Source: Monodelphis domestica
Taxonomy: Eukaryota > Chordata > Mammalia > Didelphimorphia > Didelphidae
Length of the DNA: 64,000 nt
Assembly (NCBI RefSeq): GCF_027887165.1
Contig: NC_077227.1
Coordinates: 350,484,707-350,548,706 of the forward strand
Reading direction: 5' to 3'
Every line of letters begins with the position of its first letter. The stretch's first letter is position 1. Positions 46,860 to 57,584 of this stretch are shown here, in pieces. Under the pieces are notes generated by a model, which was not told where the DNA came from, did no database searches, and was given only the letters and a program-made list of their open reading frames with translations. The translations under genes and the position numbers were made by a program.

Positions 46860-47745
46860 ATTCAGAATGCCACAGGTCCAAGGTTGAGAGGAAGAAGAAA
46901 GTGGCTTGTCCCACATCTAGTTTATGGGAGAGTCAAGATTAGGACCCAACTCTCCCAACTCCTGGCCTGCCAAGGCCCCAGCATCCTCCAAGCAGGGGCC
47001 TTGCCCATTTCCCATTCTTTTTCCTTTGTCCCTTTTGTGTTGGGCCTTCTATCCTTCCCTTGGGTCCATTGGATGTGGCCAAGTGAGCTCTCATATTAGG
47101 AGGCATGTCCCTACCTTCCCAGCTATGGGGATTGGGGATTGCTCAATCCTAGGGGACATTTCAAAACTTGCCACTTATCACACTAAGGTCAGGCAGGATG
47201 GCCCAGCCCTGTGAGACTCCGTTTGGGAGGGGCCAAAATTAAAAAGTGAGAGAGCCTGCTTGGTGGCTTAGTTGGAGCTTTCTTCCTCTAGTCCCATGTG
47301 GGTGTCAGGTGTGGCATGTTTAACCCTGCAGTGCCAGCTCCTCACCGGCGTCTCTAGCTGCTTCTTGCACTTTGTGCCATTGGGCTGGAGGGGCCTTTGC
47401 TTGTGTACACAGAAAGCATAAACAAGAGTCCCTGAAAGTCAAGCCAAGGCCACCTGAAGCAATGTTTCATCAGTTTCCATGAGGCCCACAGCTGGCCTTT
47501 TCCCAGTTCCTCTCCTGCCAGATTTCCAGGTCTTAACACTCTGTATCTGCTCCGCTTCGTCCGGAGGCCCCTTATCCTCTGAAAGGAGCAGCACACTCCC
47601 TTCCCAGGTCCTGCGCTCCTTGAAAAGCATGCAGCACCTCTCCTCCATTCTGTGAGCCTTTGTCTGAGTCTCTAATGCAGTGCAAGAAAAAGATGACAAG
47701 GTGGGGACCCAGCCGGGGCCAGGAAGTCAGGAGACTCAAGCTTTA
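46860..47745. other. Repeat-poor intronic stretch
   Basis: High-complexity DNA without recognised repeats or exons. Candidate for conserved non-coding sequence, undecided. Confidence 0.4.
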
Positions 47746-47752
47746 GACTTCA

Positions 47753-47939
47753 CTTTTTTTTTAACCCTTACTTTCTGTCTCAGTAACAAATCTTAAGACA
47801 AAAGGGTAAGGGCTAGGCAAATGGGGGTGGCAAAGTGACTTGCCCAGGGTTATATCACTAGGAAGAATCTGAGGCCACATTTGAACCCAGATCTTGACTC
47901 CAGGCCTGGGTGCTCTATCCACTAAGCCACCTAGCTTCC
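47753..47939 (-). repeat. SINE-A inside an older MIR/THER
   Basis: 'aacccttactttctgtctcagtaac' to 'ctaagccacctagctt'. The flanks ('gtcaggagactcaagctttagac' and 'ccctgtaaaatgagggttagaattaaactaggtgat') belong to one MIR-like element. Confidence 0.82.
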
Positions 47940-48255
47940 ACTAGAATTTATGCTTTAACTGACCTGCTGCTCAACTTTGGTAGAGTTTTCCTTCCTAGGT
48001 ATCAGATTATTTTCCACCCCCTGTAAAATGAGGGTTAGAATTAAACTAGGTGATCTCTAGTCACTTGATTTGAGCTCTGTCACTTGTTTATGGTGGGACT
48101 GAGGGTTCCAGGCTTTTGGGAGCAGCCCCAACATTCAAGCCTGGAGTTGAAATCCATCCCACTCCCTCTCTGCATTCTTCCTTGACCTCTCCAGGCTAAA
48201 GTGATTTCTCCCTTTCTGTGACATATAAGTGGTAGGCTTAGCTTCTTAAAAATTG

Positions 48256-48490
48256 TTTTTGTTAAACATTTTTTCCAATTAGTAAGCATTTATTTTCTCT
48301 CCTATCTCCCCCACTGGGGGAAAAAAAGGTAACAAAAATTGTAACAAATATATAGTCAAGAAAAAATAATTTCTATATTGGTCATGTCCAAAAATGTATG
48401 TCTCATTCTGTATTTTGAATCTGTCACCTCTCTGCTGGGTAGCATTCTTTTATCACTGGTCATCTGGAATCATGGTTGGTTAGTGCATTG
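48256..48490 (-). mobile_element. L1 3' UTR-like fragment
   Basis: 'tcatgtccaaaaatgtatgtctcattctgtattttgaatctgtcacctctctgctgggtagcattc', a pattern repeated in shorter form at 59380-59465. L1 assignment is tentative. Confidence 0.5.
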
Positions 48491-48507
48491 ATCAGCGTTT
48501 TAAGTAT

Positions 48508-48707
48508 TTTTTTTAAACCCTTACTTCCTGTTTTAGAATCAATACTAAGTATCCCTTCTAAGGCAGAAGAGTAGTAAAGGCTAGGCAATGGGGATTAAGT
48601 GACTTGCTCAGAGTCACACAGCTAGGAAGTGTCTGAGGTCAAATTTGAACCCAGGACCTCCTGTCTCCAGGTTTGGCTTTCTATCCATTGAGCCATCTAG
48701 CTGCCCC
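48508..48707 (-). repeat. SINE-A
   Basis: Full-length minus-strand copy: 'aacccttacttcctgttttagaatc' to 'ccatctagctgccccc'. Confidence 0.9.
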
Positions 48708-49270
48708 CAGGTCTCCTGTGTCTTTCAGAGTGACTTGACCTAGCATAGACTGTATTCTTAATTGGATTATCAATTATAGTCAGCCTCTTGGCATCTATTG
48801 TTGTCTTGAACCTTTCCTTGTCCTTCCATCTCTAAATCAAAGATTAAAGTCACCAAGCCTTTATTCAGTGCTTTGAATGTTCCTGGCAGAGTGCTAGGCT
48901 CTGTCTGACCTTGTGGCTTCTTCACATAATTGTATCCTTTTTAACCCAGACCTCATTAGGGTTCCCAAAGGGCAGAGATCACGTTTGGGACCTTGGTGTC
49001 CTTTATAGTACCCTGGGCACGAAGTAAATGTGCAGGAAAACTTGGTTAAATTTGATTCTATGGATAAGGGAAAAACCTGCCCTGAGCTGGTGTCTGGCAT
49101 GGCAGGATGGAGTGAGGAAGAGAGGTTGGGGGAAGGAAGAAATGAATTCTAGTCTTTTTTTTTTTTATAAGAGTAAACTACTCCTGGAGTGGGAATAGTT
49201 GGCATACCAGCCCTTAAGTACTATTTGCCCAGACACAATCACAGCTTTTGCCAGGTTCACAGAAATGAAT
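48708..49270. other. Intron-like DNA
   Basis: A short reverse L2 3' scrap at 48845-48900; otherwise nothing recognised. Confidence 0.4.
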
Positions 49271-49274
49271 CATG

Positions 49275-49460
49275 ATGGAAGAGAAAGAGCTCTTGGCTAG
49301 GAGCCGTGAAACTTGGGATCTCCTGGGATCCAGTGCCACTAAATGACTTGCAACCTTAGATCAGTTACTCAAACCCTCTGGCCCTAGATTTTTCATCTTT
49401 AAAATGAAGTGACTAGATTAGACGAATCTCTAAAGACTCTTCTAGTTCTAAGATTTTCTT
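49275..49460 (+). repeat. MIR/THER-type SINE
   Basis: 'agagctcttggctaggagcc', 'gatttttcatctttaaaatgaagtgactagattagac' and 'cttctagttctaagatttt'. Confidence 0.75.
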
Positions 49461-49604
49461 CCTTCAGTTTTCTGAAATGAGGGGGGCTAGAATAGGTCAT
49501 TTCTAAGGTTTATCCTAGCTCTACTATTCCATACTCTAAGACTTCCTGCATTATATACCAAATTCATTAAGCATTTGAGTGCTTCCTGGATACCTGGTGC
49601 TGTA

Positions 49605-49812
49605 TTGTTGTTGTTCCTTCATTTCAGCCGTGTTCCTGACTCTTCATGTCCTCCTTTGGGGTTTTCTTGGCCAAGATATTGGTGTAGTTTTCCATTTCCT
49701 TTTCCAGCTCATTTTACAGATGAGGAAACTGAGGCACACAGGGTTTAGTGACTTGCTCAGGATCACAAAGCTCTTCCTGCTTCCAGGCCCTGAATTCTAT
49801 CTACCTTACCAC
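49605..49812 (-). repeat. SINE-B (Mar1-like) inside an L2 3' scrap
   Basis: Starts GTTGTTGTTCC and contains 'ccatttccttttccagctcattttacagatgaggaaactgaggc'. Flanked by 'aagcatttgagtgcttcctggatacctggtgctgt' and 'ctatgctaagtgctatcagag', which are the two halves of one L2 end. Confidence 0.85.
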
Positions 49813-50171
49813 TATGCTAAGTGCTATCAGAGAGTAATGACAAGACATGAAACTCGAGGGTTAGATGATTTGGTTGGAGAGAAGTCTAAAGTGATATGAT
49901 AAGACACTATGTACTGGGAGAATTGCTGAAGAAGTGAATGGTGTTACAGGCCATAAGCATCTTTGAAGCTCACAAAAGGGAATGAATGAGTATGGGGCTG
50001 GAGTGGTGAGAGAAAGCTTTTTGGAGGTGGGAGAACTTGGACCAAGCCTAGATTTGAAGTCTGAGACTGGGTGTGCAGAGTTCAGAGCCAGGAATGTTGG
50101 GAATCAAGTCTTTGACAACATATATACTGGCTTACCCAGGGCAAGGCATTATTGGTGAAATCATAGGTCCA

Positions 50172-50332
50172 GGGGCAACAAGGGTGGCCAGGCTTGGAGT
50201 CAAGAAGACATCATCAGGAGATCCTGGGTTCAAGTGTGGCTGTAGACACTTCCTAGCTGTTGTGACCTTGGGCAAGTCCACTTAACTATCTAGCCCTTGC
50301 CCATTTGTCTTAAGACAGAACAAAACAAAACA
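50172..50332 (+). repeat. SINE-A-like SINE
   Basis: 'ggcaacaagggtggccaggcttggagtcaagaagac', 'gggttcaagtgtggctgtagacac' and a tail AACAAAACAAAAC. Confidence 0.75.
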
Positions 50333-50672
50333 TGGTTCTAGTTCCTGTTCCTGTGTTTTGGAAAAAGAGTGATGAACGAAGTGGGTATTCTTGGAACAAC
50401 AACAATATAGAATCAGGAATGAACCAACATGGTTTGAGGGTCCCATGAGGAAGGAGATAGGGAGGTGTGCCTGTTTAGAGAAGAGGAAGAGTTAAGGAAG
50501 ACAGGAAAATAGCTAGATTGAGCATTGTAGAACGTTAGCTTCCAAAAGGGACCAAAGAAAATCATTTCACACAACTTTTCAAAGGTGATGAGTCTGAAGC
50601 CCAGAGGAGAGTGATTGGCACAAAGTAAATCCAGGATCAGGATGGAGGTTTCCATGCTTCCTACGCAGTGAT

Positions 50673-50790
50673 TTTTAAGCCCTTACCTTCTATCTTAGTA
50701 TCTATACTAAGTATTGGTTCTAAGGCAGAAGAGTGGTAAAGGCTAGGCACTTGGGGTTAAGTGACTTGCCCAGGGTCACCCAGCTAGGAC
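50673..50790 (-). repeat. SINE-A, 5'-truncated
   Basis: Minus-strand 3' part only: 'cccttaccttctatcttagtatc' to 'ggtcacccagctagga'. Confidence 0.85.
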
Positions 50791-51460
50791 TATGATCTTT
50801 TCCTTTTCTATGCTAATAGTAGGCCGGAGTCTCTGTCTCTGTGTGTCTGTGTCTCATGAGAGTGTGTGTGTGTATGCGTTTGCAAGGCTGTGCCTTTGGT
50901 AGGACTTAGCCCTTCTCTAAGATTTCGGGGTGGTCTCCTGTAACATTCTTGCAAGGGCTGGCAAGGATGGGGCATGTGCCTGCAGACAGGGGTGCTTCTC
51001 TTCATTGTGCTAGGGCAAGGAGGAGACTAAGTGGCTGCCAGCCAGCTAGGGAGGAGGAAAGACTGAGAAGGAGCCCAGGGCTGAAGGAAATCATGCATTT
51101 TCCAAGCTCTGAGGATACTGGAAACAATGGGGGAGTTGGGAGGTGGAACTATTAAAAGGACTCCATAGTGGGGGATGGGAAAGGGGTAGGGAGAGGGCGG
51201 GGAGAAGGGAAACAGACTCTTGGACTTGGCTTCTGTTTCTTTGAAGGATGTTTATGTAATTTCCCTAGAACTATAGGGCATGATCTCCTGTGCCCCTGTA
51301 GGGCTACACTCACTGAACAGCTGTCCTGAGCCAGGGGCCTCCCCTCATTTCCCACTGAGTTCAGTTTTTCTTTGCTCAATCACCCTGCAGTCTTCAGGAG
51401 GGAAATTAGTATAAGGCTGGGGAAAGCTCAAGGCATCTCTGCCTTATAGTCAAGAAGTCC
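50791..51460. other. Repeat-poor intronic stretch
   Basis: GT-rich simple sequence at 50830-50890, then high-complexity GC-moderate DNA. No exon recognised. Confidence 0.4.
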
Positions 51461-51469
51461 AAGATCAGA

Positions 51470-51615
51470 ACCTGTCAGAAGTGAAAGGGACTTTAGAGAT
51501 CATTTAAATCCGAACTCCTCCATTTTACAAATGGGGAAACTGAGGCCCAGAGAGACATGATTAATCCAAGGTTACATGGGGGATGGGGGAGTGTTAGGAA
51601 AAGAACCCAGGGAAT
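51470..51615 (-). repeat. MIR-type SINE
   Basis: 'aagggactttagagatcatttaaatccgaactcctccattttacaaatggggaaactgagg'. Confidence 0.75.
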
Positions 51616-51774
51616 CTCAATTCCCACTATAGTATTTTTCCTCCCCTTCTGCATTTAAATTAATTTAGTATGATGTATTTATGAAAAGCTATAGGAAAGA
51701 GTTTTAGAGATACTGTCTTACAGTAAATAGTGTGCCTTCTATACAAGACTTCTTTGGATCCCACTCTCCCAGTT

Positions 51775-51912
51775 ATAAGAACTCTCCTGAAATTAAGTCA
51801 TTATTTGTTTGATATTATTTTGTATTTACTTGTTTACATGTTGAATTTCTCCCCTCAGTAGAATATAAGCTTCTGGAAGGTAGGTGCTAGTTCTCATTTA
51901 TATTTATATCCC
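51775..51912 (+). repeat. L2 3' end fragment
   Basis: 'tagaatataagcttctggaaggtaggtgctag', then 'tatatccctggtacctg'. Confidence 0.75.
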
Positions 51913-51928
51913 TGGTACCTGATTTTTA

Positions 51929-52073
51929 TTTTTTGAATTTGGAAATTTTAATTTAATTAATTAATTTAGAATATTTTCCCATGGTTACAAGATTCATCTT
52001 CTTTCCCCCCATGCCCCTCCCATAGCAGACACAGGATTCCACTGGGTTTTACATGTGTAAATCAAGACCTGTT
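51929..52073 (-). mobile_element. Very short L1 3' end with perfect 16-bp target-site duplication
   Basis: The direct repeat TGGTACCTGATTTTTA (51913-51928 and 52074-52089) bounds 145 bp of minus-strand L1 3' UTR. Confidence 0.93.
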
Positions 52074-52089
52074 TGGTACCTGATTTTTA

Positions 52090-52385
52090 AATTGGAAAGG
52101 CCATTAGAAAAGATTTGAATGAAATTATAAAGAATGGATGTGGTTCAAAGAACTGATAAGATGGGTCTCTACCTTTGGCAGAGGTGGTGTGGGGCTCACA
52201 AAGTTGTTCCTTGTACTTATTTTCAGACCCTTGATGTTATCAATTATGCTGAATTTTCTCTCTCTTTGTCTTGAAAAATACTATTTGTTATGAGATGACT
52301 CTGGGAAGAGGAGGGGGAGAGATACTAGAAATAGTGATAATGTAAAAAACCAATAGAATACATCACGGAAAACTAATTTTTTTAA
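52090..52385 (+). mobile_element. Probable L1 3' UTR fragment
   Basis: 'aaatactatttgttatgagatgactctgggaagaggagggggag' resembles the 3' UTR end of the L1 at 24640-25535. Tentative. Confidence 0.5.
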
Positions 52386-52442
52386 ACATTATTTTATTTG
52401 GAAAACTAATTTTTAAAAATAGATTAAAAAAACAAACAAACC

Positions 52443-52640
52443 CAGGAGCAGCTGGGTTGTTCAGTGGATTGAGAACCAGGCGTAGAGATGGGAGGTTCTG
52501 GGTTCAAATGTGGCCTCAGACACTTCCCAGCTGTGTGACCCTGGGCAAATCCCTTAAATCCCATTGCCTAGCCCATACTGCTCTTCTGTCTTGGAACCAA
52601 TACACAGGTTTGATTCTAAGATAGAGGGTAAGGGTTTAAA
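52443..52640 (+). repeat. SINE-A
   Basis: Full-length plus-strand copy with an A-rich tail. Confidence 0.9.
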
Positions 52641-52649
52641 AAAAATATT

Positions 52650-53220
52650 TAAAGAATAGAAAAAACTTTGGAGATAGAGAACAAGAGAAAAGGAGCGGGG
52701 TAGCTCAATGGCAGGCATGCCTAGGAGTGAGAGATCTTTGGGAAGGGAAGATTCTCCAGATAGCTAGAGAGAAAGCACTTTCAACTGTTGGATTCTCCAG
52801 TCTTTATCTGGTCTTCATCTCCATTCCTATCCTTATTCCCACTTAGATGGGTGACTGAGACCTTCTTGGAGATGTCAGTTAAAAATGAGTCACATGTGCT
52901 TAGTCTTACCCTGCTGCCTAAATCTCCTGTGCCATCCTGCCTTGGCTCCTCAGTTATTGTCTACCTTTATTAAAATACCAAATTTTTGTTGATGTCTTCT
53001 GTTTCTTATGTCATCATCATTTTCCCAAGTATCTTCTTCCTGCACCTCCCAGAAAGCTATCTCATATAATAAGTAGGATTTTTAGAGAGGAAAAAATCAG
53101 CACAATTAATCAGTAAAAAGTCTGAGAATATGTGCAATGAGTTATGTTTGTGGACCTCCCACCTCTAAGAAGAGGCAGGTTGGGAGTGCCTTCTCCTTTC
53201 TTCCTTCAAGTCTTGCTTGA
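52650..53220. other. Intron-like DNA
   Basis: Nothing recognised. Confidence 0.45.
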
Positions 53221-53224
53221 GCTT

Positions 53225-53490
53225 TATACTTTTGTTACATTTTATTTTATATGTTATATTGACATTATTTATATTTATATATTTGTTACATTTTGATTAT
53301 TTGGTGGGTTATTGTTCTTCCCATTTACATTGTTGTAATCTCTGGGATACTGTTTTCTTGGCTCTGTTTACTTCACTTTGCATCACTTCATAGGTCTTTC
53401 CATGCTTCTCTGTATTCATCACTCACACAAATCACTTCTTACAGCCCAGCAATATTCCATTCCATTTGTGTGCCACAATTTGTTTAGCTA
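53225..53490 (-). mobile_element. L1 ORF2 3' end fragment
   Basis: Complement of L1 ORF2: 'cagcccagcaatattccattccatttgtgtgccacaatttgtttagctag'. Confidence 0.7.
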
Positions 53491-53552
53491 GTCTTTGGTT
53501 CTATTGAAAGTGAAATCCAATTACTGTGGCTCACCTCTGACACCACCTGCTA

Positions 53553-53737
53553 ATAATAGCTGGGTGGTTCAATAGATAGAGTTGGGTCTAGAGCTGTGAG
53601 GACTTGGGTTCAAATGTGGTCTCAGATATTTCCTAGCTGTGTGACCCTGGACAAGTCACTGAATGCCAGATGCCTAGTACTTACTGTCTTCTGCCTTGGA
53701 ACCAATACTAATGATTTTAAGACAGAAGGTAAGAGGT
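53553..53737 (+). repeat. SINE-A
   Basis: 'tagctgggtggttcaatagatagag' to 'gacagaaggtaagagg'. Confidence 0.85.
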
Positions 53738-53739
53738 AT

Positions 53740-53995
53740 TTTTGTTTAAGCTATTATATTTGCTAGGATTTCTGTTAAGATTTGCAAAGCACTTTATGTA
53801 CGTTATCTCAGTTGATAAAATAATCCTATGAGGTAGGTGCTATTCTCTCTATTTCATAAATGGGGAAACTAATATTGAGGGAACTTAAGTGACTTTCCCA
53901 GAATCACACCACTGTCTGCAACAACATTTGAACTTGGGTCTTCCTGATCTAAATCCTGATGCCTTTCCTGATCTCTCTTCCACTTCCTCCGTGTT
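53740..53995 (-). repeat. MIR/THER-type SINE
   Basis: 'gatttgcaaagcactttatgtacgttatctca', 'cctatgaggtaggtgctattc' and 'aaatggggaaactaatattgagg'. Confidence 0.85.
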
Positions 53996-54219
53996 ACCAA
54001 TGCCTCTCCAAAAAATTGTATTTATTTTGTATATAGTTATGTCCATGATGTCTAATCTGATAGCGTCTAAAGCTTTGAAGGCGGGGGAAATTTCAGTTTC
54101 ATCCTTTATCTCCAGTACTTGGTTTACCTGACTGACTGACTGTAGAAGGTAGCCAAAGTGTTTTGTGGTATTGTTACATTTAGCCACCATTTTGTAAGTG
54201 GACAGGGGTATTGTGCTAT

Positions 54220-54365
54220 GTCCTGGAGTCATAGGGTCATAGATCTAGCTAGAGCTGGAAGGGGCTTCAGAGGCCAAACCTCTTGTTTTACAGAAAAGGA
54301 AACTGAGGCCCAGAAATATTTTGTGTTTTGCCCAAGGCATGCAAGTATGTGAGAGTTAGGATTGG
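54220..54365 (-). repeat. MIR-type SINE
   Basis: 'agagctggaaggggcttcagaggccaaacctcttgttttacagaaaaggaaactgaggcccag'. Confidence 0.75.
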
Positions 54366-54632
54366 AACTATTCTGGTTTCAAAATCAATGCCTTTTCCAA
54401 AATACTCAGCTACTGCTCCAGGGAGATTAAAAAATAAATGAGACAATTCCAGCTCTCCCAGGCATTTCTACTTTGTGGGGGAAATTCCGTGAACTTAAAT
54501 AACTCTAGTGGTAAACAGAGCAAGATAAATGCCTCAGAATTTAATGCAAGATTGGAAGATTGTTTCTGACTGTAGGGGTCAGGGAAGACTTCCTGGAGGG
54601 GAAGTGGCATTTGAGCTGGTGAAGAATGGACA

Positions 54633-54837
54633 CTTTTTTTTTTAACCCTTTCTTTCCATCTTAGAATTACTTCTGTTTATTGGTTTCAGGGCAGTAGAGC
54701 ATCAAGGGCTAGGCAATTGGGAGTTAAATGATTTGCCCAGGGCCCCACAGCTAGGAAGTATCTGAATCTGGATTTGAACCCAGGACTTCTCATCTCTAGG
54801 CCTGGCTGTTAAACCACTGAGCCACCTAGCTGCCCCC
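54633..54837 (-). repeat. SINE-A
   Basis: Full-length minus-strand copy: 'aaccctttctttccatcttagaattac' to 'gagccacctagctgccccc'. Confidence 0.9.
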
Positions 54838-54849
54838 AGTAGAATTTCA

Positions 54850-55250
54850 ATAGATAGAACCAAAGGGGGGCCTGTGTGAACCAAATCATGAAGACATTTA
54901 TGAGGCCAGTGCTAGTCAGCCCACTTTGTCGAGGGTAGAACAGGGTTGGAAAGATAAGATAGAGGGCTTGAATGCCACACCAAGGAATTGGACTTGATTC
55001 AGTAAACCACAGAGAGTCCCTGAAGGTGTTTGAGGAGGAGAATAACATGACCAGAGCTCTAGATTAGTGGGATTTATCTGACACATGGACAGGATGGTTT
55101 GGAAAGGGGTAGAGGGTGAAGCCTGGAATCCAGGAGACCAATTGCAATAGTCCAGGTGATTGTACCTTGAGTTAGGGGACAGTGACAATAGAAACAAGGG
55201 AACCGATAGGAGAGACACTGAAAATGGAAACTTCTAAAGACCGCTGGCCC
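54850..55250 (-). mobile_element. L2 LINE fragment
   Basis: Reverse L2: 'gggcttgaatgccacaccaaggaattgg', 'gtccctgaaggtgtttgaggaggag' and 'gagaccaattgcaatagtccaggtgattg'. Confidence 0.8.
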
Positions 55251-55605
55251 TGAGGACCTGCTTGTTATGGGGTGAGGTTGGTTCCAATTATTATTTTTTT
55301 TTTTGACTCATGAGAGGGGGGCCAGAAATCTATTTGCTTATTCTTGTGTCAGTCCTTTGCCTTCCTGACCCCAGATGCTGCTTGTCATTTCCATGGCAGC
55401 TGGGAACTCTGAGTCACATCCAGTGGACATGGAGAGCTGGAGCAACAGGGCTATTGTCTGTCATGAATCCCATTATTCTCTAGGTATCTCTGCTGCCCCC
55501 CACCTTCCTCCCAGTCTAGAAGAATCTGAAGAGAATAAATCAGTATCAAGTCATAAATTAGTGTGTACAAAGGGGATGAAACCCAACAAATTCTTGCCCA
55601 CCTTT

Positions 55606-55830
55606 GCTGTTCAGTTGTTTTCAGTCATGTCCAATTCTTTGCAGATACTGGAGTGGTTTGCCATTTCCTTACCCAGCTCATTTTCCAGATAAGGAAGCTG
55701 AGGCAAACAGGATTAAGTGACTTGCCCAGGTCACACAGCTAGGAAGTGTCTGAGGTTAGATTTGAATCTAGGTCCTTCTGACTCCAGGTCTGGTAATTTA
55801 TCATACACTGTGCTACCTAGCTTACCTTTC
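55606..55830 (-). repeat. SINE-B (Mar1-like)
   Basis: 'gttcagttgttttcagtcatgtccaattc', 'tggagtggtttgccatttccttacccagctcattttccagataagg' and 'tgtgctacctagct'. Confidence 0.85.
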
Positions 55831-56034
55831 ACTGTGCTAACCAACTGCCCCTACAATTTCTGTAAATTTCCAAGGTCTCCCAACGGTCTTCTGATTGTCA
55901 TTTCCTTGCTTCACCCTCCCATTCCTCAAATTCTCCTGGGAATTGGAGGTCACTTGATATTTCTAAAACTCTAAATTTTGGGGAACAAGCCTGGGCATGC
56001 TAGCAGGTCTTAAGAAAGAAGCAGCATCCTGATT

Positions 56035-56220
56035 AGTGTAAAAAGCAACAGTCCCACTCTGGGCAGCAGGAGGCCTGGGATTGAGTCTTGAGTCTTCTGT
56101 TTAATTGCTCTGTGAGCCCAAGAAGTCACTTCTTTTCTCTGGGCCTCAGTTTCCTTTCCTGTACAGCAAGGAGGTTGGACTAGATGTTCTCTGTGTTCCT
56201 GTTTGTGTCCTGATAGCCTG
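56035..56220 (+). repeat. MIR/THER-type SINE
   Basis: 'ctctgggcctcagtttcctttcctgtacagcaaggaggttggactagatg'. Confidence 0.75.
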
Positions 56221-56239
56221 TGTTTTATAGCTGCCCTTG

Positions 56240-57057
56240 GAGTCAGGAGAGTCTGTGTTCTGAGATCCTGCTCTCGTCTTAGGGGCCATTGTCGTTCTCT
56301 GATGGTTTGGGGTGAATCTTGGGGGTGGGAGGAGGATGTCATAGGGAAGAGAGCCACATGATTTTGAAGGGCCTCAGTACAGTCCCTTCCTGGTACTGCT
56401 TTACAAATAGCTTTGTCACTGAAGCCTGGGTTATATAACAAGCTGATCCTGACCTGGCAGTAACTGGAAGAAGATTTTTCTATTTCATTCTGTCTCAGGC
56501 AAGAGAGACTCCCCCCAACTCTGCCTCTAAGCCTCTTTGGCAGTTGCCTTAGATAACTTGTTAGCTGGCCTTCGGGATGGAAATTGGACCCTGGCTATTC
56601 TGCTCCTCAATTTGTTTAATCTCATGGTTTAACAGCCCCTTCCTTGTCCTGCTGGTTTTTGTTGGAACAATGCAAAAGTATCTAAGGCCTGTGTGGGGAA
56701 CAAAGATGTTTATCAATCCCTCTGGAAAAAGCTCCCCCCCCACCCCAACACACACCAGGCAGCAGGCAAGAAGTCTGTTTTGCTCCCACATGACTGTCTT
56801 CCAGCCTTTCCTTCCTTGGGAGTTCCCCTGATTTACAAAGGAGCCCTATTCTCTGTCCTACAAGCCCAAGTCCTTGACAAATCAGCTCACATGCTGGGAG
56901 GCACCTGGTCCTAGGCCTGGTTCTGCCGTTGAACTAGGTGACTTTGCGCATCAGTCAGTTTCCCACATCGATCCTTAGACTTCTCTATAAAAGGTGATGG
57001 ACTAGATGATAACTAAGGTTTCTTCTTGATTTTTTTTTCTACTTCATCCGTTTGCAG
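56240..57057. other. Repeat-poor DNA upstream of the candidate leader exon
   Basis: Mostly high-complexity sequence ending in the branch point and acceptor of the 57058 exon. A MIR-like scrap lies near 56930-57025. A GATA-type site (AGATAACTTG) lies at about 56551-56560. A second promoter here is possible but unproven. Confidence 0.4.
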
Positions 57058-57250
57058 GAGTTGCCTGCTAAGGCTGAAGGTCAAACCTGAACAGAAAGTC
57101 CAACCAATTCTGGCGGAATTCTGAGGAATGGAACCGAGACCCAAACAGTCCTGCTCCTAGCCTGGAAGGAAGGATGCACTGACCCCAGTGGCGATTATCT
57201 TCTCAGCTCCCCTTTAAGCATCTTAATGAAATTCCAAGACCCTTGTCCAG
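57058..57250 (+). other. NDST1: Candidate internal 5'-UTR exon (NDST1 exon 2?)
   Basis: A 193-nt, high-complexity, repeat-free block between a good acceptor and a good donor. Upstream are a branch-point-like TAACTAAG (about 57010-57017), a T/C-rich tract and TTTGCAG (AG at 57056-57057). Downstream is CCAG|GTATGAG (GT at 57251). It contains three ATGs: 57128 (10 codons then TAG), 57174 (ATG CAC TGA) and 57226 (still open at the donor), so it looks like leader and not coding sequence. It lies 18.4 kb downstream of the CpG-island donor, similar to the spacing I recall between the two alternative human NDST1 start regions. An alternative is a chance exon-like sequence. Confidence 0.5.
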
Positions 57251-57584
57251 GTATGAGGAGCTGCGCCTGCTAGGTGTGATGCCCATGACTTTGGGATCCA
57301 CTTGGTCCTGTTTCTATTCTGGTGTTTTATCCCATATTCCATTATATAATCCCACTGGTCTTAAGGTGCTTGGGGGGTGGGGGGGCAGGAGGGGAGAAAG
57401 GAGCAGCATCTCTTTCCCTCACTGTCTTTCTCATTGTCCTAAGAGTTATCACAGCTGTTCTTGACTCTCATTCCCTTTAAGGCTCCAGCTCACCATCTAT
57501 ATGACTTGGGAGTCCAGAAGGCTCCATCCCTAATCCCTGCCATGACTTGCCCAGGGCCAAATTATGCCATACACATACTGTATT

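Larger units (their letters stand above)
38645..57057 (+). other. NDST1: Presumed NDST1 intron 1
   Basis: From the CpG-island donor to the candidate exon acceptor. The sequence holds no convincing coding exon and is filled by L2, SINE, MIR and L1 fragments listed separately. Stretches in which I recognise no repeat include 40870-41960, 46860-47740, 50800-51450 and 55260-55590. Confidence 0.45.
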
